Assembly (NCBI RefSeq): GCF_013410405.1
Contig: NZ_JACCFK010000001.1
Location: forward strand, 1,240,001-1,304,000
DNA from: Amycolatopsis endophytica
Lineage (GTDB): Bacteria; Actinomycetota; Actinomycetes; Mycobacteriales; Pseudonocardiaceae
Reading direction: 5' to 3'
DNA length: 64,000 bases
A program made the translations under genes and the position numbers. How positions within the stretch are numbered: position 1 is the first letter of the stretch; every line of letters begins with the position of its first letter. Positions 7,929 to 15,562 of the stretch are shown here, piece by piece. Below the pieces are notes generated by a model that searched no databases, was not told where the DNA came from, and saw only the letters and a list, made by a program, of their open reading frames with translations.

Positions 7929-8912
7929 ATGGGCAGAGCCAACATCAGCCGCCGGACCGCGTTCTCCCTGGTCGCCGGGGCCGGGCTGCTCGCGCTGACC
8001 CCCGCGGCGTTCGCGGCGGGCTCACCCGCCGGACCGGCGCCGCGGCTGGTCTCGGTGCCCGTCGGGAGACAGCCCCAGGCGGTGACGGTGAACCCGGTCA
8101 CGGGAACCGCCTTCGTCGCGAACACCGGGGACCGCACCATCACGATCGTCCAAGGCGGACGCGCCGTCGCCACCGTCGGCATCCCCGGAAGACCGTCCGA
8201 CCTCGCCGTCGATCCGGCCACCGGGCTGGTCCACGTCGCGAACAGCACCTCCGGCACCACAGTCGTAGTCGACCCGGCCACCTCGGCCACCGTCACGATC
8301 ATCCCGTCCGGCGACGGCTCCTCGGTGCTCGCGCTCGACCAGCGAACATACAGTCTGTATGTAGGTTCCGGGGATCAGGCGCGGGTGGGCCGGATCGACC
8401 TCTTCGGCGGCGTGATCAGGAACACCATCGAGGGGCCGGGCAAGGGGTTCGCGGCCGCGGTGATCGACGAAAGAGCACGCGCGGGTTACTTCGCGAGCCT
8501 CCAGACCGGCTCCATCGAAATCCTCGACCTCGCCACCGACACGTTCACGAAGAGCATCCCCGTCGGCGACGGCCCCTCCGGCATCGCGCTGCACCGGCGC
8601 ACCGGCAGGGTTTACGTCGCGAACTCGGGTATCCACCACCTGTCCGTGATCGACGGCGCCACCCGCGGGGAGACCCGCACGATCCTGCTCCGCAGCGAAG
8701 CCTCTTCGGTGGCGGTGCACGAAAGGAGCAACACGGTCTACGCCAACGGCGGGCCGGACGGCCTCGTCCGCATCGACGGCGCCCGCGGTGAGATCACCGG
8801 TGAACTGACGCTCGGCATCAACCCCGGCAACGTCGCCGTCGACCAGCGCACCGGCGCCGTGTACGTCACCGACCCGCTGCGCGACCGGCTGCACGTCGTC
8901 ACCGGATTCTGA
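7929..8912 (+). CDS. Tat-exported beta-propeller (YVTN/NHL-type) protein
   Basis: A 327-residue exported protein. The N-terminus has a twin-arginine signal (SRRTAFSLVAGAGLLAL), with cleavage after AFAA. The rest is a seven-bladed propeller of YVTN-like repeats: each blade carries a variant of DPATGLVHVANSTSG or HRRTGRVYVANSG. No catalytic motif is visible; such proteins commonly bind surface or extracellular partners. GGGGAGG sits 9 bases before the ATG. The coding sequence contains, at 8346-8362, a palindrome almost identical to the TetR operator at 5039-5059. Confidence 0.8.
   Translation: MGRANISRRTAFSLVAGAGLLALTPAAFAAGSPAGPAPRLVSVPVGRQPQAVTVNPVTGTAFVANTGDRTITIVQGGRAVATVGIPGRPSDLAVDPATGLVHVANSTSGTTVVVDPATSATVTIIPSGDGSSVLALDQRTYSLYVGSGDQARVGRIDLFGGVIRNTIEGPGKGFAAAVIDERARAGYFASLQTGSIEILDLATDTFTKSIPVGDGPSGIALHRRTGRVYVANSGIHHLSVIDGATRGETRTILLRSEASSVAVHERSNTVYANGGPDGLVRIDGARGEITGELTLGINPGNVAVDQRTGAVYVTDPLRDRLHVVTGF
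8346..8362. promoter_or_regulatory. Second TetR-operator-like palindrome, inside a gene
   Basis: ACATACA (8346-8352), 3-bp spacer, then the exact reverse complement TGTATGT (8356-8362). The half-site and the spacer length are the same as the core of the operator at 5039-5059, 3.3 kb away. It is intragenic in the beta-propeller gene, where it encodes part of a propeller blade. Confidence 0.5.
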
Positions 8913-8975
8913 ATCCTGGAGCAACTCCGGGTATAGGTTCGAAAAGGCAGGAACACGATTCGACAGAGGGAATCC

Positions 8976-9848
8976 ATGAAACTCGGACTGCAAATTCCCG
9001 ACTTCACCTGGCAGGGCGGACCGGCCACGCTCGGCGGTGATCTCGCCAGGGTCGCCCGCGCCGCGGACGACGCCGGGTTCGAATACCTCGCGGTGATGGA
9101 CCACTTCTTCCAGATCGGCCAGGTCGGCCAGGTCGAGAACGACATGCTCGAGGCGTACACGACCCTCGGCTACCTCGCCGCGCACACCGACCGGGCCAAA
9201 CTGCTGACCGTGATCACCGGCGTCATCTACCGCCAGCCCGGCGTCCTCGCCAAGGCGATCACCACCCTCGACGTGCTCTCCGGCGGCCGCGCCGTGCTCG
9301 GCATCGGCGCGGGCTGGAACGAAGAAGAGTCCCGCGGACTCGGTTTCCCGTTCCCGCCCACGGCGGAACGTTTCGAGATGCTGGAGGAAACCCTGCAGTA
9401 CGTGCTGCGGATGTGGTCCGACGACGACGGCCCGTTCGACAGCGACCACATCCACGCCGAGCGGCTGATGAACGTCCCGCAGGCACTGTCCACACCGCAC
9501 CCGCCGATCATGGTCGGTGGCAGCGGCGAGAAGAAGACGCTGCGGTTCGTCGCGAAGTACGGCGACGCCTGCAACATCTTCAACGGCCCCGAACTCGAAC
9601 ACAAACTCGACGTCCTGCGCGGTCACTGCGAGGCCGAGGGCCGCGACTACGGCGAAATCACCAAGACCGTCTACCACCCGCTGGACATCGGCGCGAACGG
9701 CGAAAAGACCGAAGAGCTCAAGACCGAACTGCGCCGGCTGAACGGGCTCGGTGTCGACGCCGCGATCGGCGCCCTCCCCGGAATTCCGAACACCGATCTG
9801 ATCGAAATCTTCGGCAAGGACATCATTCCCTTCGCCGAAAGCCTCTGA
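8976..9848 (+). CDS. LLM-class F420-dependent oxidoreductase
   Basis: A 290-residue luciferase-like (LLM) TIM-barrel oxidoreductase of the actinobacterial F420-binding group. Recognisable segments are the N-terminal MKLGLQIPDFTW, the EYLAVMDHFFQ strand, the TGVIYRQPGVLAKAITTLDVLSGGRAVLGIGAGW block and HPPIMVGGSGEKKTLR. It would transfer hydride between F420H2 and an unknown substrate. A ribosome site (GAGGGAATCC) precedes the ATG. It is monocistronic: a strong terminator follows directly. No neighbour suggests a substrate. Confidence 0.88.
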   Translation: MKLGLQIPDFTWQGGPATLGGDLARVARAADDAGFEYLAVMDHFFQIGQVGQVENDMLEAYTTLGYLAAHTDRAKLLTVITGVIYRQPGVLAKAITTLDVLSGGRAVLGIGAGWNEEESRGLGFPFPPTAERFEMLEETLQYVLRMWSDDDGPFDSDHIHAERLMNVPQALSTPHPPIMVGGSGEKKTLRFVAKYGDACNIFNGPELEHKLDVLRGHCEAEGRDYGEITKTVYHPLDIGANGEKTEELKTELRRLNGLGVDAAIGALPGIPNTDLIEIFGKDIIPFAESL

Positions 9849-9850
9849 CC

Positions 9851-9896
9851 CCGTCCCCGGCGCGGCGGACGGCAACCACCGCCGCGCCGGGGACGG
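9851..9896 (+). terminator. Intrinsic terminator after the LLM gene
   Basis: Perfect 18-bp GC-rich stem (9851-9868 with 9879-9896), 10-base loop, followed by TTTG. It starts 2 bases after the LLM stop codon and insulates the polysaccharide operon downstream. Confidence 0.85.
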
Positions 9897-9959
9897 TTTG
9901 TCACTCGCGAAACCCGCTCCAGGTAAGCGCTTTTCCACACGAGGACGCCCGTAACGATC

Positions 9960-10007
9960 TCCTCCCGCCCGCCGACCTCTGGGTCAAGCCGGTGGCGGCG
10001 GGGAGGA
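9960..10007 (+). promoter_or_regulatory. Leader hairpin covering the Shine-Dalgarno of the first polysaccharide gene
   Basis: TCCTCCC (9960-9966) is the exact complement of GGGAGGA (10001-10007), which is the ribosome site of the dehydrogenase gene starting at 10014. The stem continues past single-base bulges (GCC/GGC, then GCCG/TGGC with one G-T wobble). Folded, it would hide the ribosome site of the first gene of the large operon. The rest of the 165-bp leader shows no convincing promoter. Confidence 0.5.
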
Positions 10008-10013
10008 TTTTCC

Positions 10014-11330
10014 ATGAAGATCAGCGTCTTCGGGCTCGGGTACGTCGGATGCGTTTCGGCCGCATGCCTCGCCGGCGAAGGGCACGAGGTCATCGGGGTC
10101 GACGTCAACACCGTCAAGGTCGACCTCATCCGGCAGGGCAAGGCGCCCGTCGTCGAAGAACGCATCGGCGAACTGACCGCCGGTGTCGTGGCCAGTGGCG
10201 CGCTCGAAGCCACCACCAGCGTCGGGGAAGCGATCGCGCGCAGTGAGATCTCGCTGGTCTGCGTCGGTACCCCGTCCGCGCCGAACGGCAGCCTGTCCAC
10301 GACGTTCCTGGAACGCGTGACCGAGGAGATCGGTGGCGCGCTCGCGGCCAAGACCGGTCGGCATACTGTCGTGTTCCGCAGCACGATGCTGCCGGGCACC
10401 TGCCTCGACCTGCTGGTCCCGATCCTGGAGAAGTCGTCAGGGCGCACCGCGGGCGTCGACTTCGGCGTCGCCGTGAATCCCGAGTTCCTCCGGGAAGGCA
10501 GCAGTGTCAAGGACTTCTTCGACCCGCCCAAGACGGTGATCGGCGAGCTGGACGACGCCAGCGGCGACGCGGTCGCCAAGCTGTACGAGAGCCTTCCCGG
10601 TGACGTGTTCCGGGTGCCGATCCCGGTCGCGGAGATGATCAAGTACGCGGACAACGCCTTCCACGGCCTCAAGATCGGGTTCGCCAACGAGCTGGGCGCG
10701 ATCTGCCGCGCACTGGGCCTGGACTCACACCGCGTGATGGACGTGTTCCTCGCCGACCGCAAGCTCAACGTCAGCCCCGCCTACCTGCGGCCCGGCTTCG
10801 CCTTCGGCGGTTCGTGCCTGCCCAAGGACCTGCGCGGCCTGGTCTACGCCGCGCACCGCGCCGACGTCTCGGTGCCGCTGCTCTCGCACGTGCTGCCCTC
10901 CAACGAAGAACACCTGCGGCGCGCCTTCGATCTGGTCGCCCGCACCGGCAAACGGCGCGTAGGTTTGTTCGGCCTGTCGTTCAAACCGGGCACCGACGAC
11001 CTGCGCGAGAGCCCGCTCGTCGAACTCGCGGAACGCCTGCTGGGCAAGGGCTACGACCTCAAGATCTACGACGCCAACGTGAGCCTGTCCCGGCTGATGG
11101 GCGCCAACCGCGAGTACATCGAAAGCCGCCTGCCGCACCTGGGGCAGCTGCTGGCCGGCTCGGTCGACGAGGTGCTCGACCACGCCGAGGTGTGCCTCGT
11201 CGGCAGCACCGACCCGGCCGTCCTCGCGGCACTGCCCCGGGCGGGCGGCCGCATGCTCATCGACCTCGTTCGCCTGCCCGACGCCGCGGTGCGCCGGACC
11301 GAAGAAGGATACGTCGGCCTTGCCTGGTAA
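10014..11330 (+). CDS. AlgD-like GDP-mannose 6-dehydrogenase (UDP/GDP-sugar dehydrogenase family)
   Basis: NAD-dependent four-electron dehydrogenase converting a nucleotide hexose to the uronic acid. N-terminal Rossmann motif GLGYVGCVSA at residues 7-16; catalytic Cys268 in GFAFGGSCLPKDLR; C-terminal UDP-binding-type domain with GLSFKPGTDDLRESP. The 438-residue length, the Cys268 position and the FAFGGSCLPKD wording match GDP-mannose dehydrogenase AlgD better than UDP-glucose dehydrogenase, so GDP-mannuronate is the likely product. It is the first gene of the plus-strand polysaccharide operon, which also holds beta-helix and heparinase-fold proteins. UDP-hexose remains a possible substrate. 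Confidence 0.85.
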   Translation: MKISVFGLGYVGCVSAACLAGEGHEVIGVDVNTVKVDLIRQGKAPVVEERIGELTAGVVASGALEATTSVGEAIARSEISLVCVGTPSAPNGSLSTTFLERVTEEIGGALAAKTGRHTVVFRSTMLPGTCLDLLVPILEKSSGRTAGVDFGVAVNPEFLREGSSVKDFFDPPKTVIGELDDASGDAVAKLYESLPGDVFRVPIPVAEMIKYADNAFHGLKIGFANELGAICRALGLDSHRVMDVFLADRKLNVSPAYLRPGFAFGGSCLPKDLRGLVYAAHRADVSVPLLSHVLPSNEEHLRRAFDLVARTGKRRVGLFGLSFKPGTDDLRESPLVELAERLLGKGYDLKIYDANVSLSRLMGANREYIESRLPHLGQLLAGSVDEVLDHAEVCLVGSTDPAVLAALPRAGGRMLIDLVRLPDAAVRRTEEGYVGLAW

Positions 11331-12498
11331 AGCGCTGATCCTCGTCGAGAACCTGTCCGTGCCCTTCGACCGTCGGGTCTGGCAGGAGTGCACCACGCTG
11401 CGCGACGCCGGGTGGGAGGTGCACGTCATCTGTCCACAGGGGATGAAGCGGGACACCGAGCCGGAAGCCGCAATCGACGGCGTGCACATCCACCGCTATC
11501 CGCTGAAAGCAGCGACCGGCGGCCCAGCGGGTTACCTGCAGGAGTACGGGTCGGCGTTGTGGCACACGTTCCGGCTGGCCCGCCGGGTCGGCCCGGTCGA
11601 CGTCGTGCACGCGTGCAACCCACCCGACCTGCTCTTCCTGGTGGCGCGCATGCTCAAGCGCCGTGGCGCCAAGTTCGTCTTCGACCAGCACGACCTGGTG
11701 CCCGAGTTGTACCTGTCGCGCTTCGACCGGGGCAAGGACCTGCTCTACCGCGGCGTGTGCGCGCTGGAGCGGGCCACCTACCGGGCCGCCGACGTGGTGA
11801 TCGCGACCAACGAGAGCTATCGCGACGTCGCCCTGACCCGCGGCGGCAAGCGCCCGGAGGACGTCTTCGTGGTGCGCAGCGCACCGGTCGTCGAGCGGTT
11901 CCACCACGTCCCGCCGGAGCCGGACCTCAAGCGGGGCAAGCCGAACATGCTCTGCTACCTCGGTGTCATGGGGCCGCAGGACGGTGTCGACTACGCCTTA
12001 CGGGCGCTGGCGAAGCTGCGGGACGACCTGGACCGCACGGACTGGCACGCGGTGTTCGTCGGCTCCGGTGACGCCTTCGACGCCATGGTGGCGCTGTCGC
12101 GCGAGCTCCGGCTGGACGACCAGGTCGAGTTCACCGGACGGATCCCGGATGCCGATCTCATCCGCTATCTGTCCACAGCGGACGTCTGCCTCGCGCCGGA
12201 CCCGATGAACCCGCTCAACGACGTGTCGACCATGAACAAGATCATGGAGTACATGGCGATGCGACGCCCCATCGTGTCGTTCGATCTGCGCGAGGCACGC
12301 GTCTCCGCGGGCGAAGCCGCCGTCTACGCCCCGCCGAACGACGAGCTGGAGTTCGCCAAACTCACCGCCCGGTTGCTCGACGACCCGGCGGAACGGGAAC
12401 GCATGGGTGACCTGGGGGCCGAGCGTGTCGCGGGCCCGTTGTCGTGGGCCAATTCGGCCAGCACGCTACTCGAAGCGTACGACGCGACCCGGCGGTGA
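11320..12498 (+). CDS. Glycosyltransferase family 4
   Basis: A 392-residue GT-B glycosyltransferase. The N-terminal VENLSVPFDRRVWQE and FDQHDLVPE segments are typical of WbuB/WsaF-like GT4 enzymes; the C-terminal donor domain has GRIPDADLIRYLSTADVCLAPDP with the acidic/Asn-rich NPLNDVSTMNKIMEYMA donor loop. It probably adds a sugar to the lipid-linked repeat unit on the inner face of the membrane. The TTG start at 11320 overlaps the preceding gene by 11 bases, with GAAGGA upstream. Donor and acceptor are unknown. Confidence 0.85.
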   Translation: MPGKALILVENLSVPFDRRVWQECTTLRDAGWEVHVICPQGMKRDTEPEAAIDGVHIHRYPLKAATGGPAGYLQEYGSALWHTFRLARRVGPVDVVHACNPPDLLFLVARMLKRRGAKFVFDQHDLVPELYLSRFDRGKDLLYRGVCALERATYRAADVVIATNESYRDVALTRGGKRPEDVFVVRSAPVVERFHHVPPEPDLKRGKPNMLCYLGVMGPQDGVDYALRALAKLRDDLDRTDWHAVFVGSGDAFDAMVALSRELRLDDQVEFTGRIPDADLIRYLSTADVCLAPDPMNPLNDVSTMNKIMEYMAMRRPIVSFDLREARVSAGEAAVYAPPNDELEFAKLTARLLDDPAERERMGDLGAERVAGPLSWANSASTLLEAYDATRR

Positions 12499-12643
12499 TT
12501 TCCCCACCACCACGGCGAAATCCGCGTCGGAAAAACGCCCGGTCGCGTTTTGAACAAGCCGGTAACCAATCCGGGAACCGCCGCGACGTGGTTTGTGAAA
12601 GCCCATCCGCTCGCGGCCGGGCGCATCTCGCGAAAGGGGGAGT

Positions 12644-13990
12644 GTGGCGTTGAACGACGACACCGTCCGGCTGTCCGTGGTCGGCAGGATCCTGCGCAGG
12701 CGCTGGCGCGTCCTCGCCGCACTCGCCGCGCTGGGCGCGCTGGTGGGTGCCGGCGCGTCGCTGCTGTTCTCCCCCGGCTACCAGACGGTCTCGAACGTCC
12801 TGTTGCAGGGCGCGCCGGATTCCAGCGAACTGATGACGGAAGCCCAGGTCGCGACGAGTTCCGTGGTGCTCGACCGGACCGCGCAGGCCCTGGCCTGGGG
12901 CGTGCCAGGGCCGGGGCTGCGCGATTCGGTGACCGCGGACGTCGCGGAGGGCAACATCGTGGCGATCACCGCCGAGGCCGAGACCCCGGAGAAGGCGCGG
13001 CAGCTCGCGGACCAGATCGCCAAGGAGTACGTGAGCTACTCCGCTCAGCTCATCGGCGGCACGGCGGACGCGGCCAGTCAGATCCGGCAGGAGCAGGAGG
13101 ACGCGCTGCGCCGCCAGGTGCAGGAGACCAACGACCGCATCACCGATCTGGCCGCCGACGTGCGGACCGTGACGGTGGAGAGCGTCCAGGTGCGCACCCA
13201 GCTGGAAACGCTGCGGACGTCGCTGACCGAGGCGATGGCGAAGCTGGACGAGCTCGACGGCACCGGACGTCAGGCCCAGATGGTTGTGATGGGTCCCGCC
13301 GAACGGCCGGCCGCGCCAGCCGCGCCGACGATGACCCACTTCATCGGCGGGGGCGCGATCGTGTTCTTCCTGCTCGGCGTGCTCGGTCATCTCGTGGGCG
13401 CGCGAGTGGACCGGCGGCTGCGCGACGAGACCGAGATCGCCGCCGCGGCGGGCGGCCCGCTGCTGGGCAGCGTGGACGTGCGCGCCGCGCCAGAGGATGC
13501 CGCGGCACCCGCGTCCCGGCGCTGGTGGTCGAAGCTGCTCAAAACCGACGTGCCGTGGAACCTTTCCGACCTCAACGCCTCCGCCGACGCGGCCAGCCGC
13601 GAGATCCGCTACCGCCGGGTGCTGTCCCGGCTGGGCGACGGGTCCGGGGTGTTCGCCCGTGTCCTCGTGCTGGTCGCCGACGACGACCCGGTGGCCAAAC
13701 GAGCGGTGGCTCAGCTGGTCTCCGCTGGCCGGGACAGCCGTCCCGAGCTGCGCGTGGTGATGGTCGACCCGGAACGGCCGACCGTGCCCGACGACAACGA
13801 CTCCGCCGGTGTCCTGCTGGTGGTCGCGAGCGGGAGCCGGACGGGCTGGGAGCTCGTCGCGCTCTCCGGTGCCGCCGCCGACGCCGGGCAGCGGGTGCTG
13901 GGTGCCGTCGTCGCCCAGCGCACCGCGGCGGTTCCCGCACCGGACGGTGACGAGCCGGTCGGCGATCAAGTAGTGGCAGGTTCAGCGTGA
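12644..13990 (+). CDS. Wzz-like chain-length protein with degenerate BY-kinase domain
   Basis: A 448-residue polysaccharide co-polymerase. TM1 is at about residues 25-44, an extracytoplasmic coiled coil at 130-205 (QEQEDALRRQVQETNDRITDL), and TM2 at about 226-250. The cytosolic C-terminal part (from about residue 330) keeps the fold trace of a bacterial tyrosine kinase (ARVLVLVADDDPVAKRA, then VVMVDPERPT), but the Walker A lysine loop is replaced by DDDPVAK and no Tyr cluster is present. It is thus probably a regulatory pseudokinase controlling chain length. GTG start with AAAGGGGG. The 145-bp gap upstream could hold an internal promoter but shows none clearly. Confidence 0.8.
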   Translation: MALNDDTVRLSVVGRILRRRWRVLAALAALGALVGAGASLLFSPGYQTVSNVLLQGAPDSSELMTEAQVATSSVVLDRTAQALAWGVPGPGLRDSVTADVAEGNIVAITAEAETPEKARQLADQIAKEYVSYSAQLIGGTADAASQIRQEQEDALRRQVQETNDRITDLAADVRTVTVESVQVRTQLETLRTSLTEAMAKLDELDGTGRQAQMVVMGPAERPAAPAAPTMTHFIGGGAIVFFLLGVLGHLVGARVDRRLRDETEIAAAAGGPLLGSVDVRAAPEDAAAPASRRWWSKLLKTDVPWNLSDLNASADAASREIRYRRVLSRLGDGSGVFARVLVLVADDDPVAKRAVAQLVSAGRDSRPELRVVMVDPERPTVPDDNDSAGVLLVVASGSRTGWELVALSGAAADAGQRVLGAVVAQRTAAVPAPDGDEPVGDQVVAGSA

Positions 13991-15555
13991 CGGCACCGGA
14001 GAACACCCAGAACACACAGCCGCTGCTGGATCTCCAGCGCGTGCTGATCGCGATCCGACGCCGCAGGCGGCTGTGGCTCTCGGCCGCCGTGCTGGGCCTG
14101 CTCGCGGGCGCGGTGCTGGCGTTCCTCTCGCCGACCCCGCCGACCGCGGTGACCCGGCTGCTCGTACTGCACGCGGAGGACGCGCCGAACGACAGCGGCA
14201 CGCTCATCAAGACCGACGTGGCGATCCTGGAGACCACCCGCGTCGCGGAGGCGGCGCTGCGGAAGCTCGGTTCCACCGAACCGCCGGAGCGGTTCGTCAA
14301 GTCCTACACCGGCACCGGCCTCACCAACAATGTGCTGGAACTGCAGGTCACGGCGGACAGTTACGGCGAGGCGGTCGCCAAGGCGCAGGCACTGGCGGAC
14401 GCGTTCATCGCCGACCACTCGGCGCGCATGCAGGCGGCAGCCGACGCGGAAGCGCAAGCCCTGCTGAGCCAGCGCGACCAGATCCAGACCGAGCTGACGG
14501 AGGTCGACCGGCAGATCGCCTCCTCCGCGAACCGCAACAGCCAGATCGGCCCCGCCGAGCTGCAGTCGCTGTACGCCCGCCGCGCCGATCTGACCTCACG
14601 GGTCTCCGACTTCACCAACCAGGCCAGTGAGGCGAAGATCGGCACACCCCAGCTGGCCGCTGGAACGCAGATCGTGGACGCGCCACGTCCGATGGCCGCA
14701 TCGCCGCTGGGTTCGCTCGTCACCAACGCGGGCATCGGGCTCGGGTTCGGGCTGATCGCCGGGCTGGGGCTGGCCGCGGTGATGAGCGTGGTGCGGGACC
14801 GGCCGCTGCTGCGACGGGAGGTCTCCGCCCACCTCGGCGCGTCGGTCATCGCGCAGCTGCCGAAGCCGCGTCCGTGGCAGAACGGTGTGGCACAACGGGA
14901 ACGCGTCGCGGCGACAGTGGCCCGCACGGTCCGGGACGGCGGCAGCGTGTCGGTGCTCGAACTCGGGTGCCCGAAGGTCGCGGCGGCGCTCGCGGTCGGC
15001 ATGGCCGGGCACCTCGGTGACGACGTCCGGATCGTGGACGACCTGCCACACCGTGATGTCACCGCACTCGCGCCCGATCGCGTCATCGACGGCGGTGCCG
15101 CCGGGCAGGGCCGGATCGGGGTCGGCACGGTGTCCCCCGGCACCGCGTGGACCGACCTGCGGCGCCTGGGCTCGGAGACCGTGCTGGTCGTGCAGGCGGG
15201 GAAGGCGAGCACGCTGTGGCTGCACACCGTCGCCCGCCAGCTGGCCGACCTGGGCATTCCGGTGATCGGTGTCGTGCTCGTCGCGCCGGACCCGCGGGAT
15301 CGCACGGACGGCACGCTCTGGGACGGGCTGCACACGGCGTTGCGCGGGCGGGCGACCGCCGTGCCGAGGAACGGCACCGCGTCCGCGAACTGGTTCGCCC
15401 GGCTGCCCTCCGCCACGACGGGCAGGTCCGAGCAGACGCTGACCCTCACTCCCGTGCACGACCTCCCCACCAAGCAGTTCACCCCGGTGACACCCCCGAC
15501 CGACAACCCGGAGGCACACGTGAACGGCAAACTGCCCGTCGAGCACGAGAGCTGA
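13987..15555 (+). CDS. Second Wzz-like chain-length protein with degenerate BY-kinase domain
   Basis: A 522-residue co-polymerase overlapping the first by 4 bases (GTGA). TM1 is at about residues 34-50, an extracytoplasmic Wzz domain with coiled coil follows at 120-220, and TM2 lies near 240-265 preceded by the Pro-rich RPMAASPLG typical of PCP proteins. The C-terminal domain aligns by pattern with BY-kinases (SVSVLELGCPKVAAALAVGMAG; VLVVQAGKASTLWL; GIPVIGVVLV) yet lacks Walker A, Walker B acids and a tyrosine-rich tail. Neither it nor its neighbour should phosphorylate. Role: length control of the polymer with the Wzy-like protein at 23135-24379. Confidence 0.82.
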   Translation: MTAPENTQNTQPLLDLQRVLIAIRRRRRLWLSAAVLGLLAGAVLAFLSPTPPTAVTRLLVLHAEDAPNDSGTLIKTDVAILETTRVAEAALRKLGSTEPPERFVKSYTGTGLTNNVLELQVTADSYGEAVAKAQALADAFIADHSARMQAAADAEAQALLSQRDQIQTELTEVDRQIASSANRNSQIGPAELQSLYARRADLTSRVSDFTNQASEAKIGTPQLAAGTQIVDAPRPMAASPLGSLVTNAGIGLGFGLIAGLGLAAVMSVVRDRPLLRREVSAHLGASVIAQLPKPRPWQNGVAQRERVAATVARTVRDGGSVSVLELGCPKVAAALAVGMAGHLGDDVRIVDDLPHRDVTALAPDRVIDGGAAGQGRIGVGTVSPGTAWTDLRRLGSETVLVVQAGKASTLWLHTVARQLADLGIPVIGVVLVAPDPRDRTDGTLWDGLHTALRGRATAVPRNGTASANWFARLPSATTGRSEQTLTLTPVHDLPTKQFTPVTPPTDNPEAHVNGKLPVEHES

Positions 15556-15562
15556 CCGGCGC

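Noticed and set aside
8022..9938. 638-codon minus-strand frame opposite the beta-propeller and LLM genes
   Set aside because: Antisense to two genes with recognisable folds and ribosome sites; no start signal or domain.
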